Assembly: GCA_032622095.1 (NCBI GenBank)
Contig: CP136066.1
Location: 196,842,816-196,906,815 of the forward strand
Reading direction: 5' to 3'
Source of the DNA: Siphonodentalium dalli
Taxonomy: Eukaryota > Mollusca > Scaphopoda > Gadilida > Siphonodentaliidae
DNA: 64,000 nucleotides
The notes below the pieces were generated by a model, which was not told where the DNA came from, searched no databases, and worked only from the letters and a program-made list of their open reading frames with translations. A program made the translations under genes and the position numbers. Every line of letters begins with the position of its first letter. Position 1 is the first letter of the stretch. Shown piece after piece: positions 46,321-59,013 of this stretch.

Positions 46321-47711
46321 CATATAGTAACTCCCTGGCTACCATCTTGGCATCCACCCTATATCCAGTTGATATGTTTTATCATAATGGACCTAGAATA
46401 GCCACATATTATGGTTCATCTCAGTTCCGTTTCAAAGTTCTGCCCATTTCCTTTCAATAATATGGCAAGAATCACAAAAGAGGTTCTCCGCAAAATTCCA
46501 TACTGCAACTTTAAAATGAATTTGTCATGCCCCATACGGAACTGGGACAAACATAATAGAACGTAGTTGTCAGTTAATTAACTAACACGTATAATAACCA
46601 AGTGAGTCACAATCTACTACCTTGTCGGATAACGCAGAGAATAATGTTCGGGATATATGTAAAAAAATTACTTTTTACAAATTTGGTTGCTATTTTGGAA
46701 GCCATCTTGAGCAATTTGGTCTATAAACACCGTAGTGTGACACATTTAAGATAGACCAAAACAATAAATACCTTTGATACCAATGATAATTGCATTTTAC
46801 TTAAAACAATTGTCCAACCCTGAAAAGTGAATTTTTGCCGATATTTATGTCAAGTTTGTGAGAGAAAATCCAATATTTCTGGTGATGTCAGTGGTGACAA
46901 TAGAAACAATGATCCATGGTGCATCAGACATGTTAGTATTCAATGTATATAATACAGATTAGCCAATTTTATATATCAACCACAATTTGTAAGCCATTGC
47001 AGGACACCCTGGGGCAATATTTACCATTTTTCATATTTTCGCCGGCCATTTTGGAAATTTTATACACCAATTTCATTCCCATTGAAGTAAAACATCCGTC
47101 CAATAAAATAAAGCACATAGTTGTTGACATTCTATTAACAGCCTGTGTGGTTTGTCGTTAAAATGACTATCAAAATCGTCTTGCAAAACAAAATCGAAAA
47201 TTTCACCCCTCTTTTTCAAATCCTCTTTCTGTATCTATTACGGAACTCTCGTCAATGGAAATTGTCTTAAAATGACGCTATAATATCATGCTTGATGACT
47301 GTCTCAAAAACATTGCCATTTACTAATGATTAATGTGAAGAAAAATGGAAGATATGGTGAAATATTAATTAAATTTCCTATTTTCGTGCATATGACGTCA
47401 TTTTTCGGTGGCCATTTTGAATTATTTGCCGTCATTTTGAAGAAGGACATCATACCAACAAAATGGCATACATTTTGTCTGTGTCTTTTGCTAACAACCG
47501 ATCTATTACAACGATTAAATACAGCTGTCGGAATTAGAGGAAATGGCGGCCATCTTGAATTCATATGGCTCTAGCACCTAGTAGGGCCACCTTTATTTTT
47601 CGGTGAAATCCGGATTCTTTATCTGGATACCATAGGGAACAATAAAAATAAGGTTATTTGTAATCATCGGGGGGGGGGGGGTGCAGGTGGACCTTATTGG
47701 CTCCCCGACTA
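46321..47711 (-). repeat. Right arm of the giant palindrome
   Basis: Inverse of 42802-44190, by eye about 95 percent identical. It ends in the poly-G tract and CCCCGACTA at 47703-47711. Confidence 0.85.
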
Positions 47712-48172
47712 AATGATATGTTTAGCCATATACATGTGGATATAGGGCGGTATTGTTTAAAAATGTTAAACAATGTTATCATGTCCATATGTATTGCTAA
47801 ATATTGCTGGGCTTATATAGATGGTTGTTCTATAATTCCTGGTCGAGTTTAACTGATGCAGTTAATACTCAAATGTGAAATTTTAGATATACCTGGTCGT
47901 CAACGTGAACCAGATGTCCTATTTAAGGTTAGCAACGGTTGCTAATCAAACACCACAATGGTGTACTAATCATTCGTTGGTATTGCCTTAATTTAGTCAG
48001 TGTCTAATCACATGGTGCTGGTTTTGTTCAAAGTTGGGCACATGCATGTCTAAAACTATGCAGCCATGTTCTGCATAGGCCACTGATCATTATAAGATCG
48101 GGAGACTTTGCCACCGGTCCCGACAGCTCCTTAGTAGCGGTTACTAAGCACATACTCGTAATTTGCAGGAAA
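47712..48172. other. Non-coding
   Basis: No exon is supported until an acceptor-like CGTAATTTGCAG at 48157-48168. Confidence 0.4.
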
Positions 48173-48901
48173 ATGCAACTATGGATGATATCAATTTTAC
48201 TCATTAAAGGCACGTGTGGCCTTAATTGTCGAAAATATTCATATTTGTTCCAAACACCGTAACCAGAAAAACATTAAAACGCATACAGTTCCGTTCATAT
48301 ATACCATGACTATCGCGTAAACAGCATGTTATCATAAAGGCCTACTATATTTTACCTAAGCAAGAGCCCGATTGTGTTACAGATGAAAGCGCAATGCTAC
48401 TGGCTAATCACACACAAATGGCATAAACGCTCTTTATTAGTTCCATATCAGGTATTTTTTATGCTTGTGTTTACATAACAATGGCCAAACATATGACCAT
48501 AACATACTGTTTATGCGATATTTCTTATTTGTATACGGACAAAGTCTATCTACATATTGATGTTCTTTCTGTTTGTGGCGGTTTTTGACGGGTGGAGATA
48601 TTTTCACAGGATACCCACCGCCAAGGACAACCGTGTCTTTAAGCTCTACTTTAGTGGAAATTCGAATTTACTTGATTTTCACAGCTATACACGAAGCGTG
48701 GAGATTAACTGTGGTCAGAATATTGATGGTGACTGTTGGGTTGCAGTCACTGTACTGAAGTTGGCCAAAAGTAACTGGCGTGGGAAGTGTGAAAGCAAAG
48801 CTTATACTGCTATAGTAAAGATCTCAACTGCACCGAAATGTCCATTTATCAGTAGCACAAATCCTGCGAAAACACAGATTCTCTCAGTGTATGAGGGATA
48901 G
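48173..48901 (+). pseudogene. Possible secreted Ig-like coding region split by a MITE
   Basis: After an acceptor (TAATTTGCAG) an ATG at 48173 gives MQLWMISILLI, then TTAA and a MITE. Leaving out the MITE and one TTAA, the frame continues unbroken as KLYFSGNSNLLDF into RSVEINCGQNIDGDCWVAV, KSNWRGKCESKAYTAIVKIS and APKCPFISS, with stop TAG at 48899-48901. The VEINC...YTAIVKI...C spacing resembles Ig-like domains of molluscan immune proteins (inference). As it stands the MITE introduces a stop soon after the ATG. Alternative: the true exon starts after the acceptor CTTGATTTTCACAG at 48684, the upstream frame is chance and the MITE is intronic. The early stop after VYEG suggests an incomplete or dead copy. 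Confidence 0.45.
48204..48642 (-). mobile_element. TTAA MITE, family 2, copy B (431 bp)
   Basis: TTAA at 48204-48207 and 48639-48642. It begins AAGGCACGTGTGGCCTTAAT and ends CCAAGGACAACCGTGTCT. It lacks about 60 bp present in copies A, C and D (the second AAAGAGCGTT box and the TTTACCATCATAATAT tract), an internal deletion. Confidence 0.9.
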
Positions 48902-49990
48902 ACTCAGATGACAACGATTGAGTTAACGACAACGATCAACTACCATCTATTCCTGTGTATTTGTGACACTACACCCCGTTATGATCAACGATGTGGTTTT
49001 AAAACTAGTCAGTGGACAACAGGACAGACAAGTATCAAATAAAACAATAATATAATATGTAATAACATCGTGAACAGTCTTGTTGTGAATATTTTCGTTT
49101 GATTCAACGGGCTGCATATTATCGAAATTACAAAACCATTCGACACTTACTTTTGCCAATTACTGTATCTTGAAGCATAACTATAACATATGTTGCAGCT
49201 ATTAAATCACGGATAGTTACAGTGGGTCGAACACGGGTATTAAACTTCATATATAGTTGCGCACGATTGCCAATAAGTGATATTACAATGAACGTTTGAG
49301 CATAACACGAAATTCTCCATAGGGTCAAGTGTTAAATTTTGATCGCAACTGTAGCCAGCAAGAATCATCTGATCACATACATTCTTTTTAAAACTACGTC
49401 TGTGTTTCATACTTAATATTTTTTAGGTATATCAGTACGCATACGCAAAATGGCGCCATTTATCCAAAGTACGAGAATCTCCATAGGGCTCAGTGTTAAA
49501 TTTTGATCACAACTGTAGCCAACAAAATGAACCGATCACATAACATTTTTCAAAAATACATCTAACGGTCATATCTAGTAGTTTGGAGAAGTTTCAAATC
49601 GCACCGATCACCATACGCCAGATGGCACCATCAATCGTTTTCTGTAAATACGAAACGCTCTCTAAATTATGTTGACCCCGATTTAGGCCGACCCGCCAAA
49701 ATTCAAGAATGGAAACAAGTCAATCCTGAAAACACACCTACTAGGCATACATAATCCGTTTTCAGATCGCTTTTAACAAACCAAAAATGCAAAATGACAT
49801 AAGGAATCCGACTAATATACGCGGGTTGACATACAGAGGTAGTATATATAGCACCAAAAATTGTACCATCCTTATGAGGTAAATTCTAAAGAGAGAACTT
49901 TTCATTTGGCAAAATAGTTTGCATTGTTTGTACCCTATTTTCAATACACAATTATACAAAGTGATTATCCGACGTATATTGATCGATCGA
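48902..49990. other. Non-coding
   Basis: Two partial direct copies of CTCCATAGGG.TCA.GTGTTAAATTTTGAT (about 49313 and 49488) show a diverged duplication of about 175 bp. No exon. Confidence 0.45.
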
Positions 49991-50578
<588 letters not shown>

Positions 50579-51005
50579 TTAAAGGTACTCAATCCGATTA
50601 AGCGCCACATAATGACTATTTATTTGGCTTCGGGGATAACAAATATTTGATTCGAGTCGAGGAACCCACCATCAAAGCTCAGAGTGATCAGATATCGATT
50701 TTTTAAATCTTTTATTTTCACCACCTTGAATATTTAGTGGCCCAGTAAAAGTCGATGAGATGACTGTGTTAGGACCAAATTGCGTAGATGGCTTTTTATA
50801 TGTCAGATATTTGACAAACCCGCAACATTTCGTTGAACAAAATGTTGATAAACAACAGATTTTGGGCAATTTTATACTATAGTTGACTGCGGTTAGCATT
50901 ATTTTGGGTAATTAATCGATTCTGATAACTGAAGCGAATTAAAAAACTTTGTTGTCGTTGGAATCTGATGATATGGGGACCATCGAATCAGATTGAGAAC
51001 TTTAA
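50579..51005. mobile_element. TTAA-flanked MITE, family 1, copy 2 (419 bp)
   Basis: TTAA at 50579-50582 and 51002-51005. The first 115 bp match 14624-14736 closely (AGGTACTCAATCCGATTAAG, TTCGAGTCGAGGAACCC). The right arm is more diverged, ending AATCAGATTGAGAACT. Confidence 0.75.
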
Positions 51006-51347
51006 CAATTTTGTGGATATTCACAATGTACGAATATTGGTGATTGCAACTTTTTTCACATTTTCTTTTGCATGGTAAGCGAAACATTGGCTCAGAAAAT
51101 TCTTAATTATTTGCCGTCAAAGCTAACGCCCGATCCTTAAATAGTAACATTATAATTCATCACGTCTACCGTGACCTAATCGAACAATGCATAATGTCGC
51201 AGAAATGGGTTTATCAGTGTTTATTTTTTTACAAATAAACCACCTCAATGAGTGTTGTTTGAAGAGCTTCTGTCTTGTCGCCTGATCGAGTGCTGCAATA
51301 AATTGAGTGAACAATTGAAGAAAACCCTCTAACATGCACGAACAACC

Positions 51348-51382
51348 CACCGAATTGCATGCAATTGCACCGAATTGCATGC
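51348..51382. promoter_or_regulatory. Twin 15-bp element upstream of the protease TATA box
   Basis: CACCGAATTGCATGC occurs at 51348-51362 and 51368-51382, period 20, about 20 bp upstream of the TATA box. Possible binding-site pair; the factor is not identified. Confidence 0.35.
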
Positions 51383-51401
51383 ATCTCCCGATATGGCTCT
51401 C

Positions 51402-51409
51402 TATATAAT
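51402..51409 (+). promoter_or_regulatory. TATA box of the serine protease gene
   Basis: TATATAAT lies 57-64 bp upstream of the start codon. Initiator-like CTCTACTCC (about 51426-51434) lies at the right distance, giving a short 5' UTR of about 35 bases, as usual for secreted digestive proteases. Confidence 0.5.
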
Positions 51410-51465
51410 GTGATCTGGAACCCACTCTCTACTCCATTGGTCAGCTATCAACTGAAGCGGACAAG

Positions 51466-51508
51466 ATGATTCAGACTGTATTAGCAGCAGCGATTTTCGC
51501 CGTGGCAA
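51466..51508 (+). CDS. Trypsin-like serine protease, exon 1 (signal peptide)
   Basis: ATG at 51466 in the context ACAAGATGA opens MIQTVLAAAIFAVA, a typical short signal peptide, and runs into a consensus donor (GCAA|GTAAGTGA) after one base of the next codon (phase 1). That base completes an Ile codon with exon 2 at 61144, so the join is in frame. A TATA box and 35-base leader precede it. The gene is on the plus strand and continues past the window. Secretion is expected. Confidence 0.8.
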
Positions 51509-52106
51509 GTAAGTGACTCTTCTCAATTTAAGGTGATTATCTGCAAGACAATTAATGGCTGAAAACTGCACATTATTTCGGGGAATATAAATACAGTTAC
51601 AGTACGCTGATATGATGCAGTATTCTGCTTTAAAATCCGTCTTTCAGACGATGGATGCACATGCAGCCTGTTCAAACTGAACCTAATTAGAGGTCGAAAT
51701 AGGTTCATTATCAATGTATTTCAAAGCGAAATAAGTCAAAATATGACAATTTTGAGCAATTTGTTCTGAACAGATACATTTTCCGTGAGTTTTTGCTGTT
51801 GCCCGGGTGCGCTATTCAACGGAATAACAATAATATATAAGTTCGCTTTCAAATAAGTCCAATATGAACATAATGATGTCAATATTTAGGTTCAATATGA
51901 ACCTATTGGTTGTATATGATGTTCTTTCGTGAATGATTTAAGTTCGGTATTTGTCACACTTTAGGTGACTGACCATCCAGCAACGCTAGAGGAGACAATC
52001 ACCAGTCTTCTTTAGTGGGACCAGGTACTGGTAATACATTGGCTGTATTTGTTTCGTTCCAATTCAATTCAATTCAATTTAATTACTCTTCGTCATGTTG
52101 GACATT

Positions 52107-52508
52107 GACGTTCATACGCTGGCAAGTTTGCACGGTATGTTTGTGCGGGGCATTTCGTCATAGAAAACCACATGGTGCCAGAATATGAACGGAAACGTGC
52201 ACATAACATGCATCTTTACCAAAGCGAAAGACATGAGAAGTAACATTTATCTAGTGCTATTGGAATTTGCCTTCAAATACATATGATTTATTCTTGCCAG
52301 ATAATTGCATGATTTTTTACAGGCAAATTCCAGTAGCATCATTACTAGTGGAACTACAGAGATTTTACTTCGCGTGTAGTTATATAGCTATGGTACAGAT
52401 GCACTTTATGTGCTTTTTTCCATTCATATTATGGCACCATATCTTTTTCTACGACAAAATGCCTGCAAACCATACCGTGCAAACTGCTAGTATATGAACG
52501 TACCCTAA
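52107..52508. mobile_element. Palindromic Harbinger-like MITE, copy 1
   Basis: GACGTTCATACGCTGGCAAG at 52107 and its inverse ending GTACCC at 52505, followed by TAA. Almost fully palindromic, centred near 52310. Shares both arms with 63026-63439. The left terminus has lost the GGGTA bases. Confidence 0.75.
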
Positions 52509-53070
52509 AGAGTATGCGGATAATTACAATATAATTACATATTAATAAATACATGTAGTGTGTGGTATGAGGTCTGTTTTACTGAATATTCTGTGCAGGA
52601 TAATACGAAATATATAGTGCAATTATTTAATTCAACAAATATTTAATTCAACAACCCATTGTGGTATCCCAACGTGTGCGTTTATAGAAATACTACAGGA
52701 GAGCCTAACGGTTCCAACATTTTAATAGGGTATACTTCCTTTACATGCGCATTTACGTTACATGTGTATAATGTACACACATGCCAAACTGAAACTGACT
52801 ACATTATTATAAGCGCCGTTGTCACGTTTTAATTTTCATTAGTATTTATGAAAGAAAATTAAATAGTTTCCTTTATTTTTATCAAGAAATGTTCATTTGA
52901 AACTGAAAGTGCTTTTTTAGCAATGAAACTGTTCATGATAAATCTCTTGTAATCTCACATCGACAAGTTGACGAATGGTTTTCTGAATTGGACTGTGCTT
53001 TCAACTATCGAAGCAAGTCTTGTCTTGCATGGGGGGGGGGGGGGGCAACATGGTTAGAAGGGTATTTTAC

Positions 53071-53210
53071 ACATGAATTTGAGCCATGGATTTGTGCAAA
53101 ATCACTCATGTGCTCTATGAATGATATAAACACTATACTTACCATGGTTGTTTATGTGATTCATAGAGCACACAAGTGTACTTTGCACTCATTCGTGGTT
53201 CAAATTCATT
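53071..53210. repeat. Hairpin, about 48-bp arms
   Basis: GAATTTGAGCCATGGATTTG with TGTGCTCTATGAAT (53077-53125) is answered by ATTCATAGAGCACA with GTGGTTCAAATTC (53159-53207). Possible MITE core. Confidence 0.7.
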
Positions 53211-53286
53211 CATTTGTTGCATATATTCTGTCGAATGTAATATAAGCTGTTCCCACGAATGGTCGAATTTAGTGTACAGTACCCCT

Positions 53287-53787
53287 TTAAAGGCACGTGC
53301 GGCCTTAATTGTCGAAAATATTCATATTTGTTCCAAACACCGTAAACAGAAAAACATTAAAACGCATACAGTTCCGTTCATATATACCATGATCATCGCG
53401 TAAACAGCATGTTATCATAAAGACCTACTGTATTTTACCTAAGCAAGAGCCTGATCGTGTTACAGAAGACAGCACAATGCTACTGTCTAATCACACACAA
53501 ATGGCATAAACGCTCTTTATTAATTCCATATCAGGTATTCACCAACAAAGAACGCTCTTTATGTTTACCATCATAATATAAACAAACACCAGAAAAGTAA
53601 CTTTTTATGCTTTTGTTTACATAACAATGGTCAAACATATGACCATAACATACTGTTTATGCGATATTTATTATTTGTATACGGAAAAGTCTATCTACAT
53701 TTTTATGTTCTTTCTGTTTGTGGCGGTTTTTGACGGGTGGAGATATTTTCACAGGATACCCACCGCCAAGGCCAACCGTGTCTTTAA
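53287..53787 (-). mobile_element. TTAA MITE, family 2, copy C (493 bp)
   Basis: TTAA at 53287-53290 and 53784-53787. Same ends and interior as copy A in reverse orientation, full length, with two AACGCTCTTT boxes (about 53511 and 53552). Confidence 0.9.
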
Positions 53788-54655
53788 GTCGAAGGACTCG
53801 AAATAATCACTCGGCCCCTAGCGACCAGTATTTCTTCTTCTTGCTCCTAGCGCCACAATTAACGTGAAAATTCGAACAATTATATATCCACATGTCAAAG
53901 GAAACAAACTCATATTCAACTACACACAAGACAACAAAGTCGAATGCTGGTAGGAGTTTTTGTATCAGATGTTTGAGGTGCTAGAATCGGAATACGGGAA
54001 TTCAATACTATCAACCCTGGTTAAATGGTTCTGATAATTTTCTATGATTTTGATTGGTTCTGCTGAATTTATGATGCCTTTATGGCAAACTGATGCTGTT
54101 AAGAAACTGTACCGTTATTTGTTCTATAGTTTGAATTTTTGCAGTGGTTTGCTAATCTGAAGGAATCCAAGTAAAGCTAGTGTCGGTATGGATAATTCAT
54201 GAACCGATATACTTTAATATATTTCAACAATGGCTGCAAAATGACAAAAATAACCGTCTTGAGTATGGACTTTGCAACAACCGACATATCCACGATTAAA
54301 ATATTTTATAACATATACATGTTTTTCTGGAATGTATTTTTTTTACACATAACTGATTTTCATCGATTTTTTTCAGATTAGCTAAACACCGCGAAAATAA
54401 CAAATTAGGATCAAATAACTGTAACTTGTCTTAACAGCATCCGTTTGACATATCGCCATAACTGTCCAGAAGAACACACCGACACCGTATAAAATTACCA
54501 GGACCACTTAACCGGGGATGACTATAAGTATAAGCAAATAACATAAATTTAACATACATGTCACCGTCAGGGATACAATCGATCTTTCCACAGCTGTCAA
54601 TCAAATAATTATCAGCTTGTCGTTTCAAATTCAAATTCAAATTATGGATACTCAA

Positions 54656-54903
54656 TTTCCAAGAACATGGTTTATAAGAGACACTAATTGTATATTATTC
54701 TCCTCTCCGTCCTTTGTCCATATATAATAGATAATGAATCATTCTCAGTCAGACATATTTCTTAATTATATGATTAATAATTTCCAAGAACATGGTTTAT
54801 AAGAGACACTAATTGTATATTATTCTCCTCTCCGTCCTTTGTCCATATATAATAGATAATGAATCATTCTCAGTCAGACATATTTCTTAATTATATGATT
54901 AAT
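54656..54903. repeat. Tandem duplication of 125 bp
   Basis: TTTCCAAGAACATGGTTTAT at 54656 starts again at 54781, and I see no difference between the two copies up to 54903. Recent event or assembly artefact. Confidence 0.9.
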
Positions 54904-56183
54904 TTTAGTGTATGTCTAAATTAGGTCGAAAAATTAGGACGCCCTCTTTATTCACGCTATTGTAGGATATTCAATATGTATGCATGGAAATGTGTCCATG
55001 GATATACCAATGTCGGTGGGCTTCTAAAGGGGCGTACCTGCCATTTTGGTGCGGAACTTTTTATTGCATACATCAGATAACTTATACCTTTTCTGGGCTG
55101 TTTTTCGGGGAAATTCGAGGTCTAAAATGTCGTATATGGGTCCCCCGCGAAAGGTTTTGTTAATTCTAAAATAAATTATTCTTGAATTCGTTACTGGCAG
55201 GATAATTCTGATTGGATATTTTTGAAGAAGAATGGGCGGACTGCGTATCCTCCTATCCTGAGTGACAGGGACTAACGAGGCCGCGGGAAATCGCCCAAAA
55301 CAATCTGTTACAAAAGACTGTATGAGCAAGATATGTAGTAATTTTCTACTTTTTACTTCTAAAAAGTCGTATAACACCACACAAATCACGTTTTCTCATC
55401 AACTAGAAGATAATTGAATATGAAAGTGAAAAATAGTATAACAAAACTGTGATATGAGGTGTTATTTATTGTGCAAAGTTATTTGCAGATACCAATTAAT
55501 GTTCCCCATATAAATAGTTTTTTGTGTACAATTTGATTTTCCGGAGGTACGACCCTTTAGAACCCAATGTCTATCAGTTTGCTTGACACTCACTATATAT
55601 TTCACATTCAAAGACGAGATCAATGTATGTTAATGCATAGTTTAAACATATTTTATTTGCTCTATGCATAATATAATTATACACAATAGAAAAAGAGATG
55701 GGATGACAAGTGCTGCCACTTGCAATAACATTCTCTCCCATTGTCAAAACAAGCAAACGTTGACAAGAGCAAGGAAATATGTTTTATTACACGATCCTAC
55801 CCTTATTCCATTCAATAAACCCATTCTATAAATTGTGATATTAAACGTTCGTTTAATAACAGGAAATAGTGCAAGGTGACCTTTGACTTCCGGTTTGCCG
55901 TCTTGTAACATTCCGTACGCTACGTCTCAAAAATACTATGACTTCCAATATTTTTCCAACAAACTATCATGAATGAAGAATTTGAAAAGTTATGTTATTA
56001 AATATACGCCATTAAAAGCGCCAAATAGTCTTTATTTATCTGGGACTATTTCTTTACGCGGGCAAACAACGAATAGTTACGTGAAACGTCATCGCATGTC
56101 TTATAGAAGCCGATGTTAGTTTCTCGTTCCATTTATTGATTTAAGTATGTTTTGTCGATGTTTTGGATCATGTAATAAATAGA

Positions 56184-56328
56184 ATCTACAACTCGTCCCC
56201 AGTTTATTGCGGAAATTACAAAACTCGTCCAGTAAATTAGATCTGGACCTCGCCAAAGGCTCGGTCCAGACCTAATTTACTGGACTCGTTTTGTAATTTC
56301 CGCTATAAACTGGGGACTCGTTGTAGAT
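56184..56328. repeat. Hairpin with 66-bp near-perfect arms
   Basis: ATCTACAACTCGTCCCCAGT through TTAGATCTGGACC (56184-56250) is matched by the inverse up to 56328. The loop is TCGCCAAAGGCTC. The few mismatches include the paired ACGAG/ACTCG sites. Related in its centre to 13435-13493. Confidence 0.9.
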
Positions 56329-56508
56329 CCTTTATATAACAATTTTGCTATGTACAAATAATGACAACTAGCAGTGGAATTGATGGATTGTTTCATAAAT
56401 TATGGATGAGAGAAGGAAGAGTGATATAAAAAAAACCCCCAGATAAATAGACCGAAATTAAACAAACGGTAGAGATGGATAGAGTTAGGGGAGAGATGGG
56501 GAGATATG

Positions 56509-56512
<4 letters not shown>

Positions 56513-56553
<41 letters not shown>
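56513..56553. repeat. (GA)n microsatellite, short
   Basis: About 36 bp of GA repeats ending in GCGCGCGAGA. Confidence 0.95.
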
Positions 56554-57079
56554 CGAGAAAGGAGAGAGTAACTGTATAGCCTGCGTTAGAGAAAGGGAGC
56601 GAGGGAAGGAAGGGTGTATTGAACGAACATAAGCACAGGCTGTGAGATTAATATAATGAAGCGACTTTACTTGAAACGTATTTTATTTGCATCTAATACA
56701 AAAGGGATCGGGGCACACGTTTTTTCAACTTACATGAAGCCCCTCTCCCATTACAAATAATTAAGGATACACAATGTTTACAAGATTACGGCTGAACACA
56801 TTTACATGCATGATTTTGTGATTTTATAGTGCTTGGTGTAGTGCCTTCCAGAGCATATTGCCATACGGGTTATAGTTGATTTGGTAGCTATAACATTCTT
56901 TGTTCATTTTAACTAATTTCGGAGCAGGGTTTTGTGCAAAGAGGTATTTTCATCATATATAATTATGTTAGTGAAGTGTTGGTCACCTACTCTGGAAAGC
57001 AGTACATAGGGTAGATCAATAATAGAGAACTTGTGATTCAGTGGGGAGTATGTCCTTATGTGGGGAGTCAGTAGATTAC

Positions 57080-57849
57080 TAAGGGTGGATACACACATGC
57101 ATGTAATCTCTGTAATTATCGTGTATTTGGCGTTTTACATGGATCATACAGACACTGTAATATGTGTCCACTGACAACCCAATCATTGTCGACGTGTTGA
57201 CCGCACTGAGTTCTAGTTCCAATTAAGTCGCAATGTAGATAAACCGCTATCTTGGACCGAGTCGCCAGGCCACTTAAAATAATTCTTCGTGGGATAACCC
57301 ATATGGTGGACGTTTTATTTAAATAATTACCAGTCCTCTCTTGATATTTATAGCAGTGGTGGATCAGGATTTTCCCGATGCAGGGGCTATATACGATCCC
57401 CGAAAGCTACCAGGCGTGGCGGCTAACTCTGAGCTATTTAAGTAAAACATATTATATTGTACCTTCTTGCCCAGATTATTCCGACCGATACATTCAACTA
57501 AGTCCCTTAGCGATTTGAAGCTTTCGAGACACCACGCCAAACAAGCATCATGGTAGAAGCCTGTATATGCCAGACGTGTCGCTTCTGGCGTTCGTGCATT
57601 AATAAAATGCCAGATATCACACAGACTTGACTAATTTCCGCATCCGTAAGAGAAGACATGTTTTGGACTGGCCTTAAATGTCCTGATATCATAGAGTTTG
57701 ACTTCGCTTATCACTACTCACTTGTCTGGCCTGTTAACAACATGAACCGCTCGCGAGCAGGTGATTAATGTTGTCAATTATTGGTGTGGCCATGTACAAT
57801 ACATGTATTTTACATACATAAATTACATGCATGTGTGTATCCACCCTAA
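57080..57849. mobile_element. Harbinger-like MITE, TAA target, 764 bp
   Basis: TAA at 57080-57082 and 57847-57849. The terminal repeats begin GGGTGGATACACACATGC and are identical for 25 bp, then diverge. The minus-strand frame 57507-57692 inside shows no transposase motif that I recognise. Confidence 0.8.
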
Positions 57850-58511
57850 GCTATGAAGTGACGATTGTCTCAAACTCCAGGCAGAGTTATCTCACATCGC
57901 TCCGCTGAGATACCACTGCCATAAGGATATTTGGTAAGGATTTCTTACGTGTTATTAGTTCTTATGTTTTAAGATTAAAATTGTATATGTCTGGCTCAGT
58001 CTATATTGTTCTTATCAATACCGAAAGAATTACCATTATTGCAAACTTTTGGTGGTCAAAATAAGATAACAGGTGACTAAATATAATTCCGACGATGTGT
58101 AAAAATAGATGTATCGGTCCACAAAGTATCATCCTTGTGGCAGTTCTATATCGCAGTGATAACGTAGAGGGCGCTGCATGGAGTTTGCGATTGTCTCCCT
58201 TGTTGCAACCATTATGTGGAACCACACACTGTTCTTATGTCCGAGTTGATACCATACAACCACAATATGTACGTCTTCAATACCATCAAATAATTAGTTC
58301 GGACCCATGAGCCCATTAATAGGAGATTTTTTTATGGCCAAATATTGACTTCCCAAAGAGTACAGTTGAACAGGTTTTGAATTTTTGTTAGCCTAGCAGA
58401 AATTCCAATGACCTTCTCTTATAAAGAGCGTCCATCATGCTCCCGATGCCACAACAGTGGAAGATAATAAAGAGCGTTATGAATTATGAACTGTTGTACT
58501 CGTTTGCGACA

Positions 58512-59013
58512 TTAAAGGTACGATTGGCCTTGGTGGTGGGTATCCTGTGAAAATATTTCCACCCGTCAAAAACCGCCACAAACAGAAAGAACAACAAAAT
58601 GTAGACAGACTTTGTCCGTATACAAATAAGAAATATCGCATAAACAGTATGTTATTGTCAAATGTTTGACCATTGTTATGTAAACAAAAGCATTAAATGT
58701 TACTATTCTGGTGTTTGTTTATATTATGATGGTAAACATAAAGAGCGTTCTTTGTTGGTGAATTCCTGATATGGAACGAATAAAGAGCGTTTATGCCATT
58801 TGTGTGTGATTAGCCAGCAGCATTGTGCTGTCTTCTGTAACACAATCAGGCTCTTGCTTAGGTAAAATATAGTAAATCTTTATGATAACATGCTGTTTAC
58901 GCGATGGTCATTGTATATATGAACGAAACTGTATGCGTTTTAGTGTTTTTCTGTTTACGGTGATTGGAACAAATATGTATATTTTCGACAACTAAGGCCC
59001 CACGTGCCTTTAA
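58512..59013 (+). mobile_element. TTAA MITE, family 2, copy D (494 bp)
   Basis: TTAA at 58512-58515 and 59010-59013. Same orientation and nearly the same sequence as copy A, with both AAAGAGCGTT boxes (about 58739 and 58780). Confidence 0.92.

Larger units (their letters stand above)
42802..47711. mobile_element. Giant 4.9-kb palindromic (foldback) element
   Basis: TAGTCGGGGAGCCAATAAGG opens at 42802 and its exact inverse closes at 47711. From there inward the two sides match almost base for base for about 1.4 kb (42802-44190 against 46320-47711), including the poly-C/poly-G tract, TTTCACCGAAAAATAAAGGT, and the 80-codon open frames at 43336 and 46943-47161. Only scattered substitutions and small indels (one of 12 bp near 43100) are seen. 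The minisatellite between the arms also reverses direction at 45.31-45.44 kb. TA on both sides may be a target duplication. No transposase or other known protein is encoded. Confidence 0.9.

Noticed and set aside
48557-48901. One intact gene starting inside the MITE
   Set aside because: The N-terminal 28 codons are MITE end sequence shared with copies C and D. Only the downstream part looks genic.
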